Assembly (NCBI GenBank): GCA_017654735.1
Contig: JADPYG010000088.1
Span: forward strand, 3,348,001 to 3,412,000
Reading direction: 5' to 3'
From: Vishniacozyma victoriae
Lineage: Eukaryota > Basidiomycota > Tremellomycetes > Tremellales > Bulleribasidiaceae
Length of the DNA stretch: 64,000 nt
Shown here piece after piece: positions 24,641 to 36,644 of this stretch (position 1 is the first letter of the stretch; each line of letters starts with the position of its first letter). The notes under the pieces were generated by a model that saw nothing but the letters and a program-made list of their open reading frames with translations, made no database searches and was not told the origin of the DNA. Made by a program: the position numbers and the translations under genes.

Positions 24641-26176
24641 TTACTTCCTCGCCTTTGCTCTCGAAGCTCGCTTCTTGCTCGGATGCTTGCCGAGTTTCTC
24701 AGTACACTGAGGACAAGTCCACTCTCCCTCTGGTGGGCGTGACAGACCTAGACAGCTGATATGGAACTATATCATCAGCACTTGGTCTAAACAACGCAAG
24801 AGTAGAAGGAGGACTCACCCATTCAATCTCGCAATTATCATTATCGCACCCAATCATCTCGCCGTAACTGGGTCCATGACAAATACAATATGGCGAAGCA
24901 TCCTGATCCATATCCGCATCTCCATCTCCATCGGGGGCGATATGTTGATTGGTAGCGACTGTTCCTTTTGGTACTTTCTTCGGAGGCGCTTTCCAATTCT
25001 TTGCATCCTCATCACTGCTCTCGAGACTGAATCCATCGGGATCGAGTGGTCTCTTGTTTGATCCTCCTGCGCGACCTCGTCCGTTTCCTTTGGCATTACC
25101 AGCGGTGGGAGCGGCATTGGTCTTGCCTCCTGATGTACTTTCCCTAGAGTGACCGGAAGTCTCGCCTAGTGCGAGTTCCAATCCGTTCTTCTCATCGAGA
25201 GGTGCGTTTCCACCGTCAGATTCGCCATCGTCGTCACTATCTGCGTAATCTTCTATCTTTCGGGCAGCTCGATTGGCGGCTGCAGCGAGTTGTCGGGCGG
25301 TACGTGGTTCAATGGGTTTACCGGTGAATGCAGATGCGGATGCGAGCGAGTCGGTGGGAGATACCGCTCGATTCGATCTATCAGATCAGTTGAGAAACAA
25401 GCGATGACAAGGGTGACTTACGGTTTCTTCCTTTTCGTTGCCTTCTTCCCTCCAATACTGACTTCATCATCATCCTTGACACCAAGCTGAGCTACTCTCG
25501 ACTTCTTCTTCTTGCTGGGTGTATCCTTATCCTTGACAGTCTCCCCTGAACCAGAAGCGGCCGCGTACCCCCTTCCACCAAATGGCGAATTTGCGGCACG
25601 CGCAAGTACCCCTCTTCGGGTATTGGTAAGTGGTTGAGGATTGGCGAGAGTGAGAGCTTGGGTGTAGGGCGAAGGAGGTGCTGATGCGAGGAGTGTGGAT
25701 GATTGGAGGAGATTTGAGATATGTTTTTGATGATGCATGAGCTGCTGGTCAGCGGGCAGGACAATGAAAGTAGGGACGGGCAAACTTACACCATCACACG
25801 CGCCTGCGCTCACTCGGATCTTGTCGTCCCCTCCTAGCTTGTATCGAGCTGCCTCTTCTGCGATCTCCTGAAGAAGCTGGAATCTATCCGCTGGACTGAC
25901 TGAATCATCCTGGATCCAGGTGACAAGCGTGTTTAATTTATTCTCGAGCGTGACCAGCGTCGCTGAATAGGTCAGCTTCCACGCAAGGGATTGTTGGGAC
26001 AGCTTACAATACAGGACGGCTGACAGCTCGTTGAGATCACTATGGACTCGAGTGACTTCTGCTGGGACGTGATCGAGGGTGTCGACCATGTCTGCGATGA
26101 CCAAGAGGTCTTGCACGTCGTTAGGAGGCATAGGTGGAGGCGAGGGGGAAGCCACCACTACTCCTTTCGGTGGCAT
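24641..26176 (-). CDS. ING-family PHD-finger protein (Yng2/Pho23 type)
   Basis: ING proteins target histone acetyltransferase (NuA4) or deacetylase (Rpd3L) complexes to H3K4me3 nucleosomes. The N-terminal part (start [13 protein letters not shown]) has the ING helix region [20 protein letters not shown] then [15 protein letters not shown] poorly conserved basic linker follows with KKKKSRVAQ and [11 protein letters not shown]. The C-terminal exons encode a PHD finger: [20 protein letters not shown] then [12 protein letters not shown] and EWTCPQC. This is the full C4HC3 set, with the aromatic and acidic residues that read H3K4me3, followed by a basic [15 protein letters not shown] tail (phosphoinositide-type polybasic region). 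The last exon joins across an intron at about 24763-24818. Which complex it serves cannot be decided here. Confidence 0.9.
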
Positions 26177-26415
26177 GCTGGGCTAGTTTGAGAGTGTGGG
26201 ATGGACTCTAGGGATGCTATGGGGTGAATGTTGGTGTGTAGGTAGACCTGCTGAACTATGAAGGTGTTATAGTATATGTAACGCGGTGTATAGAGTAGAC
26301 TGTAATAAAGCTGCACCTCTCTGACAATGACCAACACCGGACAACTCCGGGTATTTTACTCATGCCTAATCTTTGATCTATGGTAACATATTCCACACGC
26401 CTATCTTTACAACTG

Positions 26416-27688
26416 CTAGTATCCTCCCATTCCACCCATTCCATATCCCATACCTCCCATCCCACCGCCCATACCACCCATCATCCCACCAGGCATCGCA
26501 CCCATTCCCATACCATAATCACCAAACATACTAAAACCATAAGCTAATTAATATTCACTTACTAAATCAAGACTCACCCGCCAGGGGGATATCTAGGCAT
26601 CTGTGTTTTATCCGTACCAAAAAGAACGCGGTATCAGCGTTTGAAGCCAGGGTGATAGATGACTAACGCCGTATGCTCCTGATCCTAGACCTCCTCCCAT
26701 TCCCTATGATTTAGCTTCGTTTCTCATAGGGTGGAGGATGAGAGTAAGAGTGATTGTCGGGAAAGGGGAATGGGGGTGTTTTTCGTCTTGACCACCAATG
26801 GCGAAGACGCGGAAACCGTAAAGGTCTGCCCCTGTCCAGGTATTGAGGATCATACTCTTCGGCCGCCTATGGTTGGTTGGCATCTTCAAGAGTGGGGTAA
26901 GGATCTCGGCAAGGTGGGGATAGGGAATGGTTTGGAACGTAGAGAGGAGGCTGGTCGAGAATTGTGTTAAAGAAGTGGAGAACTTACCATGCCGCCCATG
27001 CCCATGCCCATTCCGCCCATGCCTCCCATGCCCATCATCATAGGGTTCATCATTCCCATGCCGCCCATACCCATTCCTCCCAAACCCATACCGCCCATTC
27101 CCTGATTGTCAGCTCTATTCAATCCTACCAAGAAGTACAAGACGACCACGACATGAGAAGGAGGAGTGATCGCCCATACTAGGTAATGGGACTGACCATC
27201 ATCGGGTCCATCATTCCCATTCCTCCCATTCCCATGCCGCCCAGTCCCATTCCTCCCATACCCATACCACCCATTCCACCCATGCCCATCCCGCCCATCC
27301 CCATACCGGGCATTCCCATTCCCATACCCCCCATTCCTCCCATGCCGCCCATGCCTCCCATACCACCCTGATATTAACGCGGAACTTCCGCAACAACCCC
27401 TCTGCTTTTATCCCAAAGGTAAGGGCAAGGGTGACGACCAATACCAGGCCAATTGGGATACAAAGGGAAGGATAAAGGTATGGGTGGAAAGGGAAAGTTG
27501 AATCGAGAACAAGAAGACATACCATCATCATAGGGTTCATCATCCCCATCCCACCCATCCCTCCCATTCCCATACCTCCCATGCCCATTCCACCCATTCC
27601 CATGCCTCCCATACCTCCGCCCTACATATCAGTATACTTTGTACCGATTTAACAGGTAGCTTACCATCATCATAGACATAGGGTCCAT
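26416..27688 (-). CDS. Gly/Met-rich repeat protein built of duplicated exons
   Basis: Reading the minus strand, exons join in phase 0: MDPMSMMM, then GGGMGGMGMGG..MNPMMM (27532-27616), GGMGGMGG..MMDPMM (27198-27369), GMGGMGLGG..MMNPMMMGMGG (26988-27108), GMGGGLGSGAYG and MPRYPPGG. The last exon, about 26416-26522, begins MFGDYGMGMGAMPGG and ends GMGGY with TAG at 26416-26418. The middle exons are near copies of each other, each a run of MGGMG units closing with MM(N/D)PMM. I know no family of this kind. The GGM units resemble the GroEL C-terminal tail, and spaced methionines recall copper-binding Met motifs. No signal peptide or domain is visible. The start may lie further upstream. Confidence 0.7.
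26988..27616 (-). repeat. Triplicated MGGMG-coding exon module
   Basis: Three exons (about 26988-27108, 27198-27369, 27532-27616) share the 6- to 9-nt unit GGNATGGGN and a common end coding ATGATG(A/G)ACCC(T/G)ATGATG. They are separated by unrelated introns of about 90-160 nt, so the repeat has spread by exon duplication as well as by slippage inside exons. Confidence 0.75.
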
Positions 27689-28666
27689 TATGGCCCTTTC
27701 GTAATGCTCGTATCGACCAATAGTCGCAGTAGTCGATGAAGTACTGCTTCAATAGACCTATCTTCGATCCTATTTATCGTTATCAAACTGTAGTGGCGTA
27801 AAAGCTAAAGCTTGGTCGTTGTGTATGTATACAGAATGATGAGTGAGGAAGATGTGGAGTGAAAGACCAAGAGCTGAAGGGTAATACCCAAGCCCCCAAA
27901 CTCGGTGAAAGGAGTGATTGTCCCTCTTTAGGCGGTGAGCACACAGCGTCAGAAAGGCATTCCTTGTTTAGTGATGAGTCTCAAAGGATCTCATTTAACG
28001 TAAGTTTGGACGGAAGTGGCTCGAGCGGAGTTGTAGGCTGCTGCTTTGTCCCTTGGCTGGTTCCATCCCCTTGAGTGATACAGTAAGTGAGGGGATTGTC
28101 CCCTGATCTTCAAGATTAGATCAAACAAATCAGCTAATTAGCGAATTTGATACTGAGCCTATCTACAAAACGTCGGTACTACAGCTTCTTGTGTAATGGT
28201 TCTGACAGGAGTCCTGAGGAGAGGTCATGTTCCGAGAAAAGTAGGAAATCGGAAATCTTGCATGATCATCATACTAATTACTATCACTGTCGTGTATAGA
28301 GTCTACTAGCTACATATACACATCTATCGTACCTACAATATCTACTCCTTATGGGGACAATATGAAAAATCTTGAATGCTGAAAATGATCGAATGATGTT
28401 GAACGTGATTTGAGGCTCTATGTTGGAAAATGAAATGTATGGATATATGTCGTTAAAATTGGATAGCTCGTGTTTCGGTCGTTGGAATATTAATCTGGAA
28501 TGGGAGTGAAATTGTTGACGTGAGGGTGTGGCCGTTACGACTGGTCCGGCCTCATCGAGACCGGCCTACACTTCGGAGAATGTCAAGGGAGACCCTTCGC
28601 TTTCTGGCCGTTCGATATTTATGGTCGAACTATTTTCTGGCCGTTCGATATTTGTGGTCGAACTTT
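27689..28666. other. Intergenic between Gly/Met-rich gene and cyclin gene
   Basis: 978 bp without a supportable gene. It holds the upstream region of the Gly/Met-rich gene and the 3' region of the cyclin gene, including the 33-bp repeat listed separately. Confidence 0.5.
28602..28665. repeat. 33-bp direct repeat, each copy with a TTCGA..TCGAA hairpin
   Basis: TTCTGGCCGTTCGATATTT(A/G)TGGTCGAAC occurs at 28602 and again at 28635, period 33. Each copy contains GTTCGA and TCGAAC in inverted order around a 9-nt loop. The repeat begins right after the cyclin stop codon on the transcribed strand. Confidence 0.8.
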
Positions 28667-30770
28667 TCACCAGTAAGAAGGGTACCCAGGCATGGGAGAA
28701 GACCATTCGCTTCGTGTTTGAGGAAGAGCGCCATGATGATATTGAGAAAGATCACTCGACCCAATGCTCCGCCTCTGACCGTAGACAATCGGTCCAGGTT
28801 GAGATGGCGCATAGCTCTGGTACGAAGGGTGATACTGCGACTCGGCGTAGGTGCTGTTTGATTGCTGATATTGCATCTCTTGCTCGAACTGGTATCCGGG
28901 TGGTCCAGCGTTTGCAAAGTCTGCTGGAGCGGGGATACCTGGTGGACCGATATTGTAGGAACCGCCATATTGTCCAGGGATGGGAGCCAAATGCGAGATT
29001 GGTTCATAATGGACTTTAGATCCAGCAGTAGGGCTGGTTTGGTAGTTGGTGGCTTGGTATTCTTGACCTTGATGTTGCTCGGGATAGAAGGATGGAGGAG
29101 CTTGGTAGTGAAGAGTCGCCTTTCGTCGATGACCATCTTGACCAATGTGAGAGTCGGCTGCGCAGGTATAGAATACCATGCTCTGCGTTGTCAGCTTGAC
29201 CTATGTTTGGGGTTGGAATGTACGTACTCGTGGAGGAGGTGGAGCAAGCTGATACTGTCCTTGACCAGGCGCCATCAAAGCCGACAGTTGGTAGTCGATG
29301 GGTTGGTTCTGGAATTGAACGCCAGACATGGGAGCATCGGCCAAAGGCGAATGAGCCAAGCCTGGGACAGAGCCTCGTCTCGAATTTTGAGAGATCGGTC
29401 GAAGTCCAGAGCGGTTCATGGATGCTGCCCGATTGAGTGAGCTAGCGGTCCCGGAAGTAGGCCGATCACCATTAGGAGCGAGAGCACCTGGCAAGTCGAC
29501 AAAGCCTCGTCGTTCAGGTACTCGCATCGACTTCGCGTGTTGTTCCGCAATAGCAGCTTCCATATTGAAGGCATCACAAGCGGATCGTTTTCGTTGTCTG
29601 GGGGGTGATGGGATCTGACCAGCAGATGGCATCCATTGGGTCTGATGCTCGGGTGGCGATTGAGTTCGAGCTCGAGGTGGGCGGAAGGTTAATGGGGTCT
29701 GGGGACCGCCATGAGGTGACAGGTTATACTGCGAGTGATAGGGCGTTCGGTGGTAGGAAGATTGATGGGTGTATATCAGTTGGTCGAGAACTTGACTCCA
29801 CGTCTTGAACTCGCTTTCCTTGACAGTGAGATCCCATCGAAGGACACTCAGAGCGTCATGCTCGACTTTCTGGAACGTCAGCTCGGTCCATACACCGTCA
29901 GAGCCCAACTCACATTAAGGGTCTCGACCGGTATCTTTGAGAGATCCGCCCATGTTCTGTTGGTGTACGTGTTGCTAGATGTCAGCTCGAGACCTGAAGG
30001 CGGGAATTCGACTTACTCGTCGAGAAACTTATTGCCTAGCATCAAGCCAATGATAAATGTCACTTTCTCGCTACCAATAGGAGGTGGTGGGTAGATTTTC
30101 GACATTCTCCGTATATACAATAGCGAGAGCAGGACGACGCTGTGCGAAACCTTGGTGAGGTGAAGGATGTGTGAGACGAAGCTGGAAAAGGCGTCCGAGA
30201 CTCGGACACTGAGGGCATCAAACGGCTGCGTGACTGCGAGGTCTGCAGCTTCCGTCGTTGATGTTGGCGACAGGGGTTGTGGTCGAGGAGCGTACCATAA
30301 CCAGGCAACGAGTTGAGCTATATTGTCAGCCAAAGACTAAAGAAAAAGGAATGGAAGAAAGACATACCGACATGCCGAGCGATTGGCGTGTCTATCCCTG
30401 CCAGCGCCGAATCTGTCCCTGCTATAGCCATGTGCATCTCCTTCTTGACTGATTGTGTTGGTAGCGTATTTGGTATTGCAGCGAAAGGTTGGGGTGATAC
30501 TGCAGTCGTTATGTGGGTCGGAGGTGGTGTTAGAAGGTTGAGGTTGACTGTAGGTGGGACCGATATAGAAGGCGTCTTTGGCTTGTCGTCGAGCGAAGGA
30601 GGTGTGTAGTAAGTTTTCTGTCGATATGACTGGTAAGGGGGGGAAGGATCGCGGTAGGGCGTTTCGAGGTGATAGTCGTCCACGACCATGGCCCCCGAAA
30701 GGCCGTAGACCGGTACTGGAAACTGCATGGGCGTCGTTGGTTGAATATTTGATGCGTATGCGGCGAACAT
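28667..30770 (-). CDS. Pho85-type cyclin (Pcl-like)
   Basis: Pcl cyclins activate the Pho85 kinase in nutrient, polarity and cell-cycle signalling. Exons in order: a Pro/Thr-rich N-terminus (start MFAAYASNIQPTTP), then QLVAWLWYAPRP. The cyclin box follows with FSSFVSHILHLTKVSHSVVL then LSLLYIRRM. Next comes PIGSEKVTFIIGLMLGNKFL, then NTYTNRTWADLSKIPVETLN. After a short intron (GTGAGT..GAGCTGACGTTCCAG) comes KVEHDALSVLRWDLTVKESE then FKTW, the Pcl hallmark. The C-terminal two exons (28667-29179 and about 29230-29800) are long, Ser/Pro/Gln/Tyr-rich and probably disordered, ending SPMPGYPSYW. The specific Pcl subgroup is not resolved. Confidence 0.87.
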
Positions 30771-33700
30771 GAGGAATTTGGGGGGCTAGCCAGTGATGAG
30801 GTCACGAGTGGATGGTATTTGGTAGTTGTTTAGATCGGTAGTCAAATAGTATCTCTTGTTTAAAGGAGTAAAAGAAGAGAAGAGGAAGGTAGATATCGAG
30901 AGTATGATTATATAGTTGAACGAAGGGCGGGTAAGAAGGGAAAGTCGTGTAGTCGTGTCGTAGTGTGGAGTTGAATGAGATGATTCAAAATTGATACGTC
31001 TCAAATTACAACCTAGTCCAAGCTTATCCCTTAACACTCGCTGATTATCCTGTAGATTGGTTTCGGGATATCAAGCTTATTCGAAAGTATTGAACCGAGT
31101 GTATCGCAATGAAAATTGAGGGTGTAAGCCGGTCACTTGTTCCTACGCCCTTCAGGTTCAAGTGTGTATGTTGACTCCACCTCCTTTACGTTTTCGGGCG
31201 AGATAGGATTGGTCACTTGACCGAGTAATCGTTTATGAGAAGCGATGAAGATGGTCCGAGCTGAAGCGCTAATGAGGGGTATCGAGGTACAGATTGAAGG
31301 TGGAGTGGGGATAAAGGTCGGTGCGTCGTGTGACCGGTGGCTTGGCTAGGCTCAACGTAATAGTATTGGCCTGGTGGCGTGTGGTTGTGTCTACACATCT
31401 CGTCAGTCTTCTGGTCAAGCATGGTAACATAGCATGGAAAGATGGAAGGGATAGAGTGATAGATGGCATGATATAGTGTTTGCAATGTCAATGTCAAAGC
31501 AAAAACAACTTACGCGCTTCCACCGTGGCAGTCAACAAGATCTGACTTCCCGAGACGCTCCTTCTCACAACTAGTAATAGTAGATCCAAGAAATATGTTG
31601 TGATTATGGATGAGGTGGCAAGTCCTTCCATCCATCTAATTGTCTTATATGCGTATCCTTCTCCAAACGCAACCACCGATCGTCACCCGCCGATGTTGTC
31701 GGATTGACTTCCCAAGTCGAGGCCGGAGGAAAAGGGCCTGTGACACGGGCGTAAGCTTAACGTGTGTGTGGGTGACTCAGGCGGTGTTTCGAGATCCGGT
31801 AACTGCCCGAGTTTCGAAGGGTGAAAGCTGCGGGAAGCAATGGGGTAATCGCCGCCCTGGATATACGTCTTTTATTGTTTGTTGTGCTTGGACCGATTGT
31901 CGTCACTACCTGTCGAATTGTGCCTTGCAATAGCTTATTGTCTGGCGAGTAAGAATATACACAAGATCCAGTCCTTCCTTCTGTTCTCAAACGCGTCCTG
32001 CTTTAGTCACACTCCACCTATTCCCAGCTTGGATGTGACGCAGTGATCTACTTTTTGCCCCTTCCTTGGATAAATACCGCCGATCTTACGTCCGAGCACG
32101 AAGTAGAACCAACTTTGTCGGGTAGTTACAAAAGAGTGCAACCCTGATGAGCTAAAGGAAGGTTTCGGTCGAATCAAAGAACAAAAGAGGGCGAAGGGGT
32201 TACTGTGTGTGTGCGTGTGGACCGGGACCAGGGGCGTTCGATTGATGAATGGATGGCGGTTATGACGGGAAATAGGGGGCCGAGTAGTCTTCGAAAGTCT
32301 CAAGTGATCCTTTATGCCTGCTGTGCTAATTCCCTGCTTATCCTCTCGCTGCTCCCACGCACAGTTCTAATTCCTTTGACCGGCCGAGTGAAAATGGCGT
32401 GTTCTAGTATCGCCCAGAGGGGGCGGTGTCAAAGGAAGGAAAGTAGGGGCTGGTATCACTGCGATTATCAGTTCAAAGTGAACCCCTGGCCGATAGATAA
32501 TTGAGCTGCGCACACACTCACCTCGGGCTCGGGGACTATCAAAGCCTCCTTGTGCGTGGCGAACAATAATAGATGGGTCTGAGCGTGTAAGTTCAGATGA
32601 TCCCTTTAAAGCGATGACGAGGGCAAGCCAAGATAAGAAGAGGAAGCAGGAAATTTAATGTTACATGGCGGAAGACCTTAAGCTAGGGTACCCCTAGAAC
32701 TATAGTCGGGACGAGGATCCTTCACCGACTACTAGATTCGTCGGATCGCATCGAGTATTGACGAGGACGAATATTTTGTCGAGTTTGTAAACATACCAGG
32801 TGGACGATCAGGGGGTGGGAGTGTGACGATGATGTAAGGGTGGGCACAATAAGCCTTTAATTCTCCGACCCGCCGAGGGCTTAGCACGCTCGTCTGTTGT
32901 CTTGCTGAGCCCTATTATTGAGATAGACTCCGGGCTCCAGGTCAGCGGATTCCAATCGCAGTCAAGCCTTCGGTGATGTGATCGCGCCTTTGGACGGTGT
33001 ACGGCAGGGAGACAAACGACAATGCGGGCTAGCCTCATTGGCGTAACCTTTTTGGGTTCAGTTCCTGTTGGGATTTGTGCTTGCCATCTGGGGAAGCAAA
33101 AATGATGACCGAATGTAAGGGACAGATCGGAATTGTATTGTGAACACGGCATCAGGATCATTCCAAAAAGACGAGCTGCGGCAAGACCTGGAGATTCACC
33201 ACATCGCCTAATTGGAACCAAATTGCAAGGGAATTAAACCAAAGTTTCGGAGCGACGGGACTCTATCAGGGTAGAATGGGCTAATGAAATTGGGCCCTGC
33301 CGTGAAACGCCTCTTGGCCGAGACGATTAAGCTCCTTTCTTATTACGTACGTTAGTTCCTTCTTACCCAAAATAATAGGATCTCGTGATGATTATACCAA
33401 ACCCAAAGGGAATGATCTCGCTCAGCCCCTTCACACCCCGAACGCGATTAGACCGTGTCTCACACCAGGTACATAGTCTTGGAGCCAGTCACGCACTATA
33501 TTTATCACGCATTCAGGTAGTCACCATTGCCGGTGTCTCCGTCTCGCCATCCTGAAGCTTGTTGACGTGGCAGGCACATCGTTCTCTCGTGAAGGTGCCG
33601 AATCTTAATCGCTCGCCGTCGATCACAAGACAAGGCGTCATCGAGGGTGGCTTGGCAGTGCCGAGTGTAGGGACAGTTCATATAATTCACCTAGCTTGAC

Positions 33701-34434
33701 GACGGAGTTCTCCATGCTGTGTCACCCCTTGACCCACTAGTGGTGTTCTAGCCAATCTTTCTTGCGACCTCACCGCCACCCCAAATACATAACAACCCTG
33801 TAAACGCTCCACCGAATGTTGTATTTTCGGGTGCAGAAATTTTTAAAACGCCCGTTCCTTGATCCAGGACGCGATAAAACCTTCGTGTGCTTTTCGGATT
33901 CTGTGCAACTGCGGCTACAATGACCGATAGCATGCATCGCCTCTTGCCAAGTCGGTTTTAGATGATCCCTGTGAAACCGGAATGGAGCCCGTCGGTGAGC
34001 TGGATGCGCCAAACTCGGCGACGGGATTTTCGGGAGATCCCGAGTCATCCGCCATGGATCTGAATGGATTGGAACGATGACGATGATGAATCTCACAACA
34101 GGAGTCGTCAGCTCTCGTCGATAATTCCCTACATATCAGCTGCTTCAGCCACTAGAGCTTATGTCATGGCGACGGGAATCATATCAACTTCATGAGCAAC
34201 CGCGTTTCTCACCTCGGGATCAGCCGAAATTTTGTTGTTCGCTCAAGCGTCATTTGAGCTTTTCGACGAGCTTTCGATGCAAACCGTCCCATTCAAAGCC
34301 ACGCAGCATCTCTGCTTACTCTCATGATACATGCGAAGAATATAGGCTGTGTCCGAAGGGATGAAACAGATCAAGCGGAAGCAGAACAATTCCATTCATT
34401 CCTATCCTCTCCAATTCCACTTCTACCGATATGA
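30771..34434. other. 3.7-kb gene-poor stretch
   Basis: This is the longest stretch without a convincing gene. Open frames at 32808-33221 (-), 32007-32303 (-) and 33770-34096 (-) lack motifs and usable splice context. A weak candidate (31269-31676, minus) is listed separately. I see no terminal repeats, target-site duplications or reverse-transcriptase/transposase motifs, though an old eroded element cannot be excluded. Confidence 0.5.
31269..31676 (-). CDS. Possible small two-exon gene, low support
   Basis: A 60-codon open frame (31494-31676) rich in hydrophobic residues (ATSSIITTYFLDLLLLVVRR) runs into a GTAAGT donor. An intron of about 125 nt with a GACTGACGAGATGTGTAG branch/acceptor leads to a second exon that stays open to TAG at 31269-31271 (RHQANTITLSLAKPPVTRRT). 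The frame begins with GTG, not ATG, so a start is missing. It could be a leader exon of the cyclin transcript, a relic or chance. Confidence 0.18.
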
Positions 34435-34797
34435 TCAGACATTCTTCTTTCCACCTAAACACCCCAAAGACCTCTTGATGGCTGGTTCTAAGGTGTTGCT
34501 GCCCATCAGCTGGCAATCCATAATAACAACTCACTGCCAGGTGAGATAACATTGCTTCCCCGTTCTACCCCCTATCTTCCCTTCGAAACTCTTTATACTA
34601 GCTCCGTGCTTTACAGCAAGTTCGAACACGATCAATCTCTCGGCGTCGGTCCACGGTCGAGCTTTCGTCCCGACGCTTTTGGATTTGGAAGAAGGTTTGG
34701 GTGGAGTTTTGGGTTTGGCGGGATCTCGAGAAGTGGAGGTGACGAGATAAGGCTTCATCTCGATTGGACTTGGCGGGGAAGTGGTAGCTTTTGGCAT
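34435..34797 (-). CDS. Small single-repeat Myb/SANT-like protein, copy M1
   Basis: Exon 1 (34535-34797, start MPKATTSPPSPIEMKPYLVT) has a basic Pro/Lys/Ser linker, then the repeat RPWTDAERLIVFELAVKHGA then IKSFEGKIGGRTGKQCYLTW. This matches a Myb/SANT unit (Trp-Thr-x-x-Glu/Asp, aromatic in helix 2, GRTxxQCxxxW in helix 3). A 36-nt intron (GTGAGT..CAGCTGATGGGCAG) splits the codon just after the final Trp in phase 2. The short second exon encodes HNTLEPAIKRSLGCLGGKKN then Val-stop (TGA 34435-34437). The total is about 109 residues. One such repeat can bind DNA or protein; no other domain is present. Confidence 0.72.
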
Positions 34798-35184
34798 GTT
34801 GAGCTATTCGACTTGGATACGATGGTCGAGCTGGTTTGGATATATGCGAGAAGGAGAGGAATCGCTCATGGCGGCTCGTGAGTTGTTGATGCTGGGCGGA
34901 TCATTGTCACGGTAACGCTACGCTCTCAAAGGACCCAAAGGACTTGAATTCCAATCACACACACCGTCACGCATTTTCGCGGAGACATCCTGCTTTTCTT
35001 CGCCGACATCTCCGGAGGGCGCGAACGTGCTTGACTACCATCAGATTCAGCCGGCGTGACAACCAATGATCCATCTCTCCAGAAGCTCCACTTCTCATCT
35101 TTCGATACCCGGCTAGGATGGATAGTATTAGGGGATTTCCGGCCCATAGACCCAGGTGATATTGCTCATCATGCTCATACATGT
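34798..35184. other. Intergenic between M1 and M2
   Basis: 387 bp; open frames here have no Myb motif or splice context and are judged chance. Confidence 0.4.
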
Positions 35185-35786
35185 TCAGTCACCTTCTACC
35201 TTCACCTTCAAAGCTGCGTTTCGCTTATACCTCTCTTTCGCCTGCTTCGCCTTGACAGCTTTCACCCCAGCCTTTTTCTCATTCTTTCCCTCCTCCACCA
35301 ACGATGACCTAATACCGCGAAGGATGACATGCCCGCCATCAGCTGTGACCTTGATATTTCAAATGGAAGCACTCACCTCCATCTGATATAACAGGCTAAA
35401 CCGCTCCTTCCCTCTATTGCTCCTTCAAAATTCTTGATACTCGCTCCTCTACTCGATACGATATTCAACAGGGCGACCTTGTCGTCAGTAGTCCAGGGAC
35501 GGGGCTTCGGATTGGGAGGGGTTGAGGATTTCGCTTTCGTCTTCTTTGGTGGTTTTTCCGAAGGAGTAGATTTGGCTTTGGCTTTGGATTTGAATTTGGG
35601 TTTGGATCTGGATTCGGATATGGGTTTGGATTTGGTCTGTAATGATGGGGATTCGGCTTGAATGGAAGTGACGGATGGGATGAGGGGCTCGGCTTCTTCA
35701 CCTCCTTCTCGGGTGGATGATTTGGTAGGCAAAGAGGATAGGGGGCTGGTCGGGAAAGTATGGCTCAGGAGTGAGGGAATATCCAT
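35185..35786 (-). CDS. Small single-repeat Myb/SANT-like protein, copy M2
   Basis: Exon 1 (start MDIPSLLSHTFPTSPLSSLP) carries a long Lys/Ser/Pro linker with alternating K-P-K-S, then the repeat RPWTTDDKVALLNIVSSRGA then IKNFEGAIEGRSGLACYIRW. The intron (GTGAGT.., CAGCTGATGG branch, GTATTAG acceptor) sits at the same phase-2 position after the last Trp as in M1. Exon 2 encodes a strongly basic helix (NEKKAGVKAVKAKQAKERYK), ending VKVEGD at TGA 35185-35187. It is closest to M1 in the repeat (GASIK..FEG). Confidence 0.72.
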
Positions 35787-36167
35787 GATTCGATATCGCT
35801 ATGACTGGGTCAGAGAGTATGTGAAGTAGAGTGAGTGGTAGATCATGGTCAGTGGCTGATGATAGACCTCAACAGGGCACGGACCTCCTCTTCTCTGGAA
35901 TCCGACACGTCATTACCACCCCTCCTCAGCCATATTACAAGAATTGCATGCTCCACCGGAAATACTACTCGTCTCCTACATATCTCTCGACTTCGTCAGC
36001 GGATCCGAAAGGCCAACAGCGGAGATCAGCGCAGCAATCGAAACTTCAAGCCGATGAACCTACCTGTATCAAACTCGAGGGCCAAGTTTAATCCCCCAAA
36101 CCATTGCGATCCAAGGCGGGATACCTCTGCTATCTCGTCAATGAACACCCACTTCGATAGGATCCAC
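35787..36167. other. Intergenic between M2 and the M3 relic
   Basis: 381 bp with two overlapping plus-strand open frames that show no recognisable motif. No gene is called. Confidence 0.4.
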
Positions 36168-36352
36168 CTACTTCTTCAAGGCTACCCACTCATTATAGCT
36201 TTCCTCGGCTGATCGATACACAACTTTCCCTTCGAACATTCCTTTCTTGCTTTCATCGACAACGCCGATATCTATGGCTGCCTTTACCAGGATCAACAGC
36301 TCGTTATCGGTCCAAGGCCTTGAAGCCGTCTCGTTGGGGTCGATTCTGCCAT
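36168..36352 (-). pseudogene. Myb/SANT-like relic, copy M3
   Basis: Minus-strand sequence encodes SRPWTDNELLILVKAAIDIG then VVDESKKGMFEGKVVYRSAE and ESYNEWVALKK, with TAG at 36168-36170. The RPWT..E start and the FEGKVVYRS stretch (family FEG.I.GRS) identify a member of the Myb family. The nearest ATG (36350-36352, MAESTPTRRLQG) is in another frame, so a frameshift separates start and repeat. The intron normally found after the last Trp is missing or not recognisable. Confidence 0.55.
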
Positions 36353-36644
36353 TGTCTTGTGGGATTTAGAGGTTGACGTTGAGGATAACTTCTTTGGAGA
36401 CTGGATACTCGAGGCGATGTTGGGCTGGATGGAATATCGTGTAAACGCTCCAGTCAAGTGAGTTGACAAGTGCTGAATGGATCGAAGCTCGGCTCTGGGG
36501 CGGGTGGACTGCTTCTTCAAACCATATCCCGGGATTGAGGCACCAAAGGATGTGTGCCTCCAACCTCAGAAGCAGCACTGAACGACAGGAGCTTCAAGAT
36601 TTCCTCCCACCTCAACCATTCTCTCTCAGTCAACACTCCTGGCG

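Noticed and set aside
27186..27371. Plus-strand open frame rich in Ile/Pro (PIPPIPM units)
   Set aside because: It is the complement of the Gly/Met-coding exon; splice sites and start/stop fit the minus strand only.
32808..33221. 137-codon minus frame in the gene-poor region
   Set aside because: No recognisable motif, no introns, mixed composition; treated as chance.
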